Source of the DNA: Streptomyces sp. YIM 121038
Lineage (GTDB): Bacteria; Actinomycetota; Actinomycetes; Streptomycetales; Streptomycetaceae
Assembly: GCF_006088715.1 (NCBI RefSeq)
Contig: NZ_CP030771.1
Coordinates: 1,116,001 to 1,180,000 of the forward strand
DNA: 64,000 bases
Direction: 5' to 3'
Part shown: piece by piece, positions 59,677-64,000 of the stretch
Layout: the number at the start of each line of letters is the position of its first letter
How positions within the stretch are numbered: the stretch's first letter is position 1
Notes under the pieces: model-generated
Database searches by the model: none
What the model was told of the DNA's origin: nothing
What the model saw: only the letters and a program-made list of their open reading frames with translations
Translations under genes and position numbers: made by a program

Positions 59677-61620
59677 GTGCGCAGGACCGCAGACATCGAC
59701 GCGCTTCAGGACGTGCTGTGCGCCGCCCTCGGCTCCCGCGAGCCCGTGTGTTCGCTGGGGCACCTAGCCCAGGACACCGCCGCGTTCGCCACCCTGGACC
59801 CGGCGGTCCTGGAGCGCCCCACCCTGGTCAGCGGCGGGGCGCCGTACGCCCCGACCGGTCCGGTGCCCGCGCGCCCCGCGCTCGACGAGCTGCTGGGGCG
59901 GGCCGAGGCGCTGGACGTGCCCCAGGTCCTCGTGCCCCGGGTGCGCCGCAGCGACGACACGAGCGTGCTGCGCCGGGCCGGTTTCGTCCCCGTCGCCGTG
60001 GACCCCGAGTGCGTCTTCCGTCTCGCCGGGGACGTGGACGAGGCGCTGCGGACCCGCGTCGGCGCCGACCGGCTCGACGAGCTGCGCCGCCGCCACGCCG
60101 AGGCGGCCCGCGAGGTCCGCTGGGAGCGGGTGCCGCTGCGGGGGCTCGGCGGGCGTGCCGGGGTGCGCGAGGCCTTCGTGGCGCTGCACGAGGACACCGC
60201 CCTGTACACCGCCGACGCCCTCGACGCGCTGGCCCGCGGCCCGTTGGCGGAGCGCACCGAGATGCTCGTGGCCCGCCGCGGGAGCGCCGTCGTGCAGGCC
60301 GGTCTCCTGACGAGGTCCCACAACGGCCGGGGCGTGTACTGCCTGGCCCTGGCCACGCTGGACGACGGTCCCGGTGCGGACCTCGACCTCCAGGAGGCGG
60401 GCCTGTACGGGGTGTACCTCGACGCCCGGCGGGCCGGCCTCGCCTGGGTGCACCTCGGCGGGGGCGACGCCGGCCGGATGCGCGGTCTCGGGGCCGATCT
60501 GTTCGTGCCCGTCGACCACTGGCTGCGGGCCCCCGGCCTCGCCCCCGCCGAGGCGGACGCGGGCGAAGCGGTCCTCTCGGCCTTCGCGGCGCCGCCGGTC
60601 GCCGCGGTGCCGGTGCCGGGCCCGGCCCGGTTCCGGCGTCAGCCGCGGTTCGACGTGGTCGACCTGTCGAGCAACACCAATCCGTTCCTGGGGGCCGCGA
60701 GCCACTACCCCGAGCTCGACACGGCGGAGCTGGCCCGGACGTATCTGTCGACGGTGGCGCGGCTGCCCGGCCACGCGGGGGTCGGCGCGCTCACCGCGGA
60801 CCACGTGCTGTTCACGAGCGGGGCGGTCGACGGCGCCCTGCTGCTCCTCTCGGCGCTCGCCTCGCCCGGCGAGCGCGTCTGCGTCACGTCGCCGACGTTC
60901 CCGCTCTACGAGCACTTCGCGCGCGTGCTGCGGCTACCGGTCGTCGACGTGCCGCTGCGCGGCGAGGACCTGGACGAGCTGGACGTCGAGGGGATCCTGG
61001 CGGCGGAGCCGCGGGTGACCCTCCTGTGCGACCCGAACAACCCGGTCGGGACCAGGCTCGACGCGGCGCGGGTGCACGCCCTGGTGGCGGGCCGCCAAGG
61101 GCTCGTGGTGATCGACGAGGCGTACGTCGAGTTCAGCGAGAAGCCCTCGTACGCCGGACTCGTCGCGCGCTACGACAACCTCGTCGTGCTCAGGACGCTG
61201 TCGAAGGCGTGGGGGCTCGCCAGCGCGCGCTGCGGCGTCGTCCTGGCCCGGCCGGGCGTCGTCGACGCGCTGCGGCGGGTGCAGGTGCCCTTCGGGTTCA
61301 CCGACGCCTCGCAGCGGGCGGTGCGGGACCGGCTGACCGACGCGCCGCGCGTGCTCCACAGCGTCCGGCGCGTGCGCGCCGAGCGGGAGTGGATGGCGGC
61401 CGCCCTGGCCGGCCATCCCGCGGTGGAGCGCGTCTTCCCCTCGGAGACCAACTTCCTGCTGGTCCGGCTGCACAAGCACGAGCGGGTCATGGACCGGCTG
61501 CGCGACGCGGGAATTCTCGTCGCGGACACCGGGCGCGTCATTCCCGATACCTGCCGCATATCCATCGGCGAACGGCACGCGAACCATTCCCTGCTCGCCG
61601 CGCTCACCGCCGCTCTCTGA
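59677..61620 (+). CDS. GNAT domain fused to HisC-like aminotransferase
   Basis: A 647-residue fusion. Residues 1-310 resemble a GNAT-type acetyltransferase fold (EMLVARRGSAVVQAGLLTRS and LYGVYLDARRAGLAWVHLGG), though the usual acetyl-CoA loop is not obvious. Residues 322-647 are a histidinol-phosphate aminotransferase-like fold-type I PLP enzyme: DLSSNTNPFLG, LLCDPNNPVGT, VVIDEAYVEF, LRTLSKAWGLASARCG with the PLP Lys (about 510), and ETNFLLVRLHK. HisC relatives also act on aromatic amino acids. GTG at 59677 follows AAGAGGAG; GTG at 59668 is too close to that site. Likely cluster member. Confidence 0.8.
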   Translation: MRRTADIDALQDVLCAALGSREPVCSLGHLAQDTAAFATLDPAVLERPTLVSGGAPYAPTGPVPARPALDELLGRAEALDVPQVLVPRVRRSDDTSVLRRAGFVPVAVDPECVFRLAGDVDEALRTRVGADRLDELRRRHAEAAREVRWERVPLRGLGGRAGVREAFVALHEDTALYTADALDALARGPLAERTEMLVARRGSAVVQAGLLTRSHNGRGVYCLALATLDDGPGADLDLQEAGLYGVYLDARRAGLAWVHLGGGDAGRMRGLGADLFVPVDHWLRAPGLAPAEADAGEAVLSAFAAPPVAAVPVPGPARFRRQPRFDVVDLSSNTNPFLGAASHYPELDTAELARTYLSTVARLPGHAGVGALTADHVLFTSGAVDGALLLLSALASPGERVCVTSPTFPLYEHFARVLRLPVVDVPLRGEDLDELDVEGILAAEPRVTLLCDPNNPVGTRLDAARVHALVAGRQGLVVIDEAYVEFSEKPSYAGLVARYDNLVVLRTLSKAWGLASARCGVVLARPGVVDALRRVQVPFGFTDASQRAVRDRLTDAPRVLHSVRRVRAEREWMAAALAGHPAVERVFPSETNFLLVRLHKHERVMDRLRDAGILVADTGRVIPDTCRISIGERHANHSLLAALTAAL

Positions 61621-61621
61621 A

Positions 61622-62068
61622 TCAGTGCCGCTGTGCCCCGGTGAGTTCCAGGGGTTCGTTCGGCCCGGCCTTTTCCTCTATCACCAGGAAGGAGAGGACT
61701 TCCTCGCCGATATTCCTCATGTCGTGGAGGTGGAACGCGCCTTCGGCGATACGGAAACGCTGGGTGTGGCCGCGTTCGTACGCGATCTCGCGGCTGGACC
61801 CGTCGCCCAGGTGCTGCCGGGCCCGGCCGCTGGTCAGGGCTATCCAGACGTAGTCGAGGACGTGGCGGTGGACGGGGATCCGCTCGCCGGGGCCGAGGCG
61901 GGTCTCCCAGATCCGTACGGACGCGGTCTCGGCCAGGAGCGAGGAGCCGACGCGGCCGTTGTGGGCGTTCTTCTCGAAGTCCTCGTGCAGCGGCGGACTC
62001 CAGCGGTCGAATGCCTCGGCCACCACGGTGCTGACCAGCGGGAGAACGGCGGGAATTCCTTGACCCAT
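61622..62068 (-). CDS. cupin-domain protein
   Basis: A 148-residue single-cupin protein. The metal-binding motif is GERIPVHRHVLDYVWIAL (His-x-His, with no clear Glu after it), and the second half has AFHLHDMRNIGEEVLSFLVI with a further His. Cupins of this size act as isomerases, dioxygenases or small-molecule binders. ATG at 62068 follows AAAGGA. It is convergent with the aminotransferase gene, whose stop lies two bases away. It may belong to the cluster, but this is not certain. Confidence 0.8.
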   Translation of the reverse strand: MGQGIPAVLPLVSTVVAEAFDRWSPPLHEDFEKNAHNGRVGSSLLAETASVRIWETRLGPGERIPVHRHVLDYVWIALTSGRARQHLGDGSSREIAYERGHTQRFRIAEGAFHLHDMRNIGEEVLSFLVIEEKAGPNEPLELTGAQRH

Positions 62069-62168
62069 GAACCGGATCCTTTCGGTTTCGGGCGTGCGCC
62101 GGTGTCCCGGGAACGGGCGGCCGACGATCCGGCCCAGGCTATCCCCGGCGGAATTGCGGCGACAAGGA

Positions 62169-62729
62169 TCAGTCGGGGAACACGTAGAGGACCTGTGGTT
62201 CGCCCCAGGCCACGAAGTGGTCGGCGGGGGTGGCGCCCAGGCTGTCCAAAAGGTGGCGGGAGCGGGTGTTGGCGCGCTGGGTGACGGCCACCACGCCGGG
62301 GATGGCGGAACGTATCGCCTGCCGGGCCCAGCCGACGACCGCGTGGACCGCCTCGCGGGCGTAGCCCTGGCCCCAGTGCTCGGGCAGGAGCTGGTAAGAG
62401 ACCTCGGTGCGGCCGTCGTGGCCGTCGGGCTCGGCCACGACCAGGCCGAGCACCGCGCCGTCGTGCCGCTCGACGGCGAACGCCCCGGGCACGCCCACGC
62501 AGTGCTGCTCGCGGGCGCGGACGACGTCGGCGCTCACGGGCCCGCCGAGGTGCCGCCGGACCTGTGGGTCCGTCCACAGCCTGACGGCGTGCGGCACGTC
62601 CGGCTCCGCGACCGGGCGCAGGGTCAGGCGCTCGGTCGCGAGCGTCGTCGGCCAGTCGAGCACCGGGCGCTCCGGGGCCTTGTCCGGTGCTGTGGGTCGT
62701 TCCGCTGTCGTGCCCCCATCGGATGTCAT
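62169..62729 (-). CDS. GNAT-family acetyltransferase
   Basis: A 186-residue RimJ/RimL-type acetyltransferase: TLATERLTLRPVAEPDVPHA, TEVSYQLLPEHWGQGYAREA with the acetyl-CoA loop HWGQGYA, and QRANTRSRHLLDSLGA. Acceptor unknown. ATG at 62729. It is codirectional with and just downstream of the XRE-TPR regulator gene (32 bases), and is probably not part of the biosynthetic cluster. Confidence 0.86.
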   Translation of the reverse strand: MTSDGGTTAERPTAPDKAPERPVLDWPTTLATERLTLRPVAEPDVPHAVRLWTDPQVRRHLGGPVSADVVRAREQHCVGVPGAFAVERHDGAVLGLVVAEPDGHDGRTEVSYQLLPEHWGQGYAREAVHAVVGWARQAIRSAIPGVVAVTQRANTRSRHLLDSLGATPADHFVAWGEPQVLYVFPD

Positions 62730-62760
62730 GGGCCCATCGAAGCAGAGGCAAGATCGTGGT

Positions 62761-64000
62761 TCACAGGGGCGGTGTCGCCGGGGCCGGGCCCAGCGTGGTC
62801 GTCCCGGGTGCGGCCCGGTGGCCGAGGCCCGTGCGGTAGGCGTCGAGGGCGGCCTCGACGCGCCCGGTGCGCCGCAGCAGGTCGCCGAGCAGCCGGCACA
62901 GGTCGGCCAGGTCACCGGCCGCGCTGGAGCGCTCCAGGAGGGACAGGGCCGCGCAGTAGTGCTCCTCGGCGGACTCGGTGTCGCCGCGCTCCTCCGCGAT
63001 CAGGCCGAGCAGGCGGTGCGCGCCGCCCGCGTGCACGGCGCCGCGCTCGGCGCCCAGCGGCCCGGTGTCGGCGCCGTCCGCGCCGGAGACGAGCAGCGGT
63101 CGCAGCAGGGCCTCCGCCTCGTCCGCCCGGCCGCGCCGCCGCAGCACGTCGGCGAGCTCGACCTCGACCTGCTCGGTGAAGAGCGCGGCCCGTTTGGAGG
63201 CGAGCATGTCGCGGGCCGTGCGCAGCTCGCTCTCGGCACGGTCGAGATCGCCGTCCTGGGCGTGGACGTAGCCGCGCATCCAGTGGCAGTGGGCGAGTTC
63301 GGTGCGGATGTGCAGCTGGCGGTAGAGCTCCTGCGCCTTGGCGAGGGACGCGTCGGCCTCGGCGGTGCGGCCCTCGGCGATGAGCGTACGGGCGACGCCG
63401 CGGTGCATGTGGGCCACGAGCGCGGGGTCGCTGACGCTCGGGGCGAGGGCGAGCGCCAGCTCGGCGGCGTGGGCGGCGCGGGCGTGCGCGCCCATGTCCA
63501 TGTACGGCGCGATGGACGCCGTGTACAGGAGCAGCAGCGCGTCGGGGTCGTGCAGGCCCGCGGCGTTGAGCTCGTCGAGGGTGGTCTCCAGGAGGTAGCA
63601 GGCGTAGCGCAGTTCGCCGGTGAGCAGGTGCGCGGTGGCGCGGCCGCGGATGGCGGGGACGCGGCGCGGCAGCGGCTCGTCGGCGAGGAGGCGCTCCACG
63701 GCGGCGAAGCAGTCGCGGGCGTCGGTCAGCTCGCCGGACTCCAGGAGGCAGTCGCCGAGGCCCTGGAGGGCGGCGGCCTGCTCGGAGGGCAGGGCGTGGG
63801 CGACGGCTTCCTCGTGCAGGGTGCGGAAGACGGCGGCGGCGTCCTCGGGCGCGCCGGTGGCGAGGGCGCGCCGGGCGTCGGTGAGCCGCAGCCGCAGATC
63901 GGTGGCCAGGCGGGCGGGCCGCCCGGTGGCCAGCTCCTCGTAGCCGACGCCGAGGCGGCCCGCGAGGTGTCTGAGGGCCGCTTCGGAGGGCCGTACCTTG
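62761..64000 (-). CDS. XRE-TPR regulator, 5' end beyond the window
   Basis: At least 413 residues, cut by the right edge. The visible start VRPSEAALRHLAGRLGVGYEELATG is the end of an XRE-type helix-turn-helix. The rest is a long array of TPR-like helices (for example AAALQGLGDCLLESGELTDA, AHMHRGVARTLIAEGRTAEA and LADVLRRRGRADEAEALLRP). Such proteins in Streptomyces can govern development or antibiotic production, as NsdA does; orthology is not claimed. The C-terminal 20 residues are Pro/Thr-rich. Frame runs to the last base. Confidence 0.85.
   Translation of the reverse strand, partial: KVRPSEAALRHLAGRLGVGYEELATGRPARLATDLRLRLTDARRALATGAPEDAAAVFRTLHEEAVAHALPSEQAAALQGLGDCLLESGELTDARDCFAAVERLLADEPLPRRVPAIRGRATAHLLTGELRYACYLLETTLDELNAAGLHDPDALLLLYTASIAPYMDMGAHARAAHAAELALALAPSVSDPALVAHMHRGVARTLIAEGRTAEADASLAKAQELYRQLHIRTELAHCHWMRGYVHAQDGDLDRAESELRTARDMLASKRAALFTEQVEVELADVLRRRGRADEAEALLRPLLVSGADGADTGPLGAERGAVHAGGAHRLLGLIAEERGDTESAEEHYCAALSLLERSSAAGDLADLCRLLGDLLRRTGRVEAALDAYRTGLGHRAAPGTTTLGPAPATPPL

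Noticed and set aside
54391..62068. Bacilysin-type pathway because of ATP-grasp, cupin, SDR and aminotransferase genes
   Set aside because: There is no prephenate decarboxylase, the cupin is a single domain rather than a BacB-type bicupin, and an A-T-TE protein is central here.

Overview
This window looks like chromosomal DNA from a Streptomyces or close relative. G+C is very high with strong G/C at third codon positions. GTG starts are common, genes sit close together on both strands, and there are many secreted proteins, one-component regulators and families typical of that genus (DUF6131, a MAB_1171c-like membrane protein, MmyB-type XRE regulators, an XRE-TPR regulator). Rare TTA codons, which need the bldA leucyl-tRNA in Streptomyces, occur in two genes of one module. 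I saw no rRNA, tRNA, insertion sequence, integrase or CRISPR array. All assignments come from reading the sequence and recalling protein families; no database search was run.

Layout. 0.2-21 kb is ordinary accessory metabolism: a lactate-monooxygenase-type FMN enzyme, a FAD/Rieske fusion oxidoreductase, an amidase, a regulator/SDR pair around a 33-bp palindrome, a PepSY membrane protein, a GDSL hydrolase coupled to a GNAT, a DMT transporter divergent from a LysR regulator, an FG-GAP protein, a GH16 glycanase, a thioesterase-like protein and an LLM flavin oxidoreductase. 21-27 kb holds an intradiol dioxygenase with an AraC regulator, a FabG paralogue behind an IclR-type regulator, and a divergent XRE regulator translationally coupled to a metallo-beta-lactamase-fold hydrolase. 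28.9-32 kb is a three-gene module: a double-HTH regulator, a HExxH zinc protease-like protein and a MAB_1171c-like membrane protein. The first and last carry TTA codons. 32-38.9 kb has three regulator/target pairs, two of them with clear palindromic operators (TetR/dehydrogenase, ArsR/SRPBCC) and one with a repeated motif (MocR/LysE). It also has a TauD-type dioxygenase that may be preceded by a Cys-containing leader peptide.

38.9-49.1 kb is one coherent mannoside-use locus on the minus strand: binding lipoprotein, two permeases, GH38 alpha-mannosidase, mannose-6-phosphate isomerase-like protein, ROK-family sugar kinase and LacI repressor, with a LacI-type operator in front of the first gene. 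No ATPase is encoded, so a shared MsiK-like ATPase is expected elsewhere. 49.2-53.9 kb holds a secreted serine hydrolase, a LysE exporter, a tautomerase behind a 42-bp inverted repeat, a DUF4239 membrane protein and a CDF metal exporter.

54.4-62.1 kb is the most distinctive region, a compact candidate natural-product cluster: ATP-grasp ligase, single-module A-T-TE synthetase, NAD-dependent epimerase/dehydratase, a GNAT domain fused to a HisC-like aminotransferase, and a convergent cupin. I infer that the aminotransferase may supply a 2-oxo acid (or amino acid) to the A-T-TE protein and that the ATP-grasp enzyme may form an amide. I do not recognise the gene set as a characterised pathway. The window ends with a GNAT acetyltransferase and the 3' part of an XRE-TPR regulator.
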